A DNA stretch of 13,178 bases, taken from assembly GCA_934716995.1 (NCBI GenBank), contig CAKUYO010000047.1:1-13178 (forward strand). The letters are read 5' to 3'. Position numbers and translations under genes: made by a program. Each line of letters opens with the position of its first letter. Position 1 is the first letter of the stretch. This document shows, piece after piece, positions 13,112-13,178 of this stretch. The notes below the pieces were generated by a model. The model made no database searches and was not told the DNA's origin. It saw only the letters and a list, made by a program, of their open reading frames with translations. The DNA is from an uncultured Bacteroidales bacterium (GTDB lineage: Bacteria; Bacteroidota; Bacteroidia; Bacteroidales; Paludibacteraceae).

Positions 13112-13178
13112 ATAGGGCGTTGCAGACGATTCAAAAGGTTCAGACTAAAAATCGACGTTCAGAACCGCTCTATGGGTC

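Larger units (their letters stand above)
1..13178. mobile_element. Bacteroidales phage or prophage segment with cargo genes
   Basis: The whole window reads as phage DNA: a polyvalent-protein C-terminus, tail-fibre-like genes and small virion-type genes lie on one strand, with a cluster of independently promoted cargo genes between them. Promoters carrying TAnnTTTG place it in the Bacteroidetes. No integrase, terminase, portal or attachment site is visible here, so integrated prophage, free phage and degraded prophage cannot be told apart. Confidence 0.7.

Overview
This window looks like part of a phage or prophage of a Bacteroidales bacterium (Bacteroides, Prevotella or a relative). The evidence is of three kinds. 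The promoters carry the Bacteroidetes -7 element TAnnTTTG, and three of them have a TTG-containing -33 element exactly 20 bases upstream. The large plus-strand genes encode phage-type proteins: a polyvalent protein, tail-fibre-like proteins and small virion-type proteins. The intergenic repeats are of kinds common in Bacteroidales. Phage-type genes have GC near 50%, while the restriction-modification gene is visibly more AT-rich.

Layout: (1) 1-3731: the C-terminal part of a giant polyvalent protein, then a 102-residue unknown protein. (2) 3732-4500: a self-contained cassette of promoter, small membrane-protein gene broken by an in-frame TAG, and strong terminator. It lies between 23-bp imperfect direct repeats; the distal repeat sits in a second, orphan copy of the 3' end of the 102-residue gene. 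(3) 4528-5048: a minus-strand unit with a candidate promoter, a 25-codon ORF and a frameshifted unknown gene. (4) 5085-5453: a promoter and a 63-residue helix-turn-helix protein. (5) 5548-9830: a cargo block. A promoter with a long, highly structured leader RNA precedes an 834-residue nuclease-methylase-specificity fusion (type IIG-like). A 16-bp hairpin and a new promoter then precede a Fic-domain protein with a self-inhibitory motif. (6) 9831-11161: a terminator hairpin, GC-rich palindromes and two paralogous small phage proteins separated by a long inverted-repeat element. (7) 11162 to the end: a membrane-anchored protein, a holin-like small membrane protein and two tail-fibre-like proteins sharing an N-terminal motif.

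Interpretation: a phage structural/lysis backbone on the plus strand is interrupted between 3732 and 9830 by cargo genes (morons), each with its own promoter and several with their own terminators. The restriction-modification fusion and the Fic protein are plausible anti-phage or host-modifying cargo, but they appear to be transcribed independently. The most unusual elements are the repeat-bounded cassette with its amber-interrupted gene and the structured leader RNA ahead of the methylase fusion. No tRNA, rRNA, CRISPR array, integrase or transposase gene was seen.
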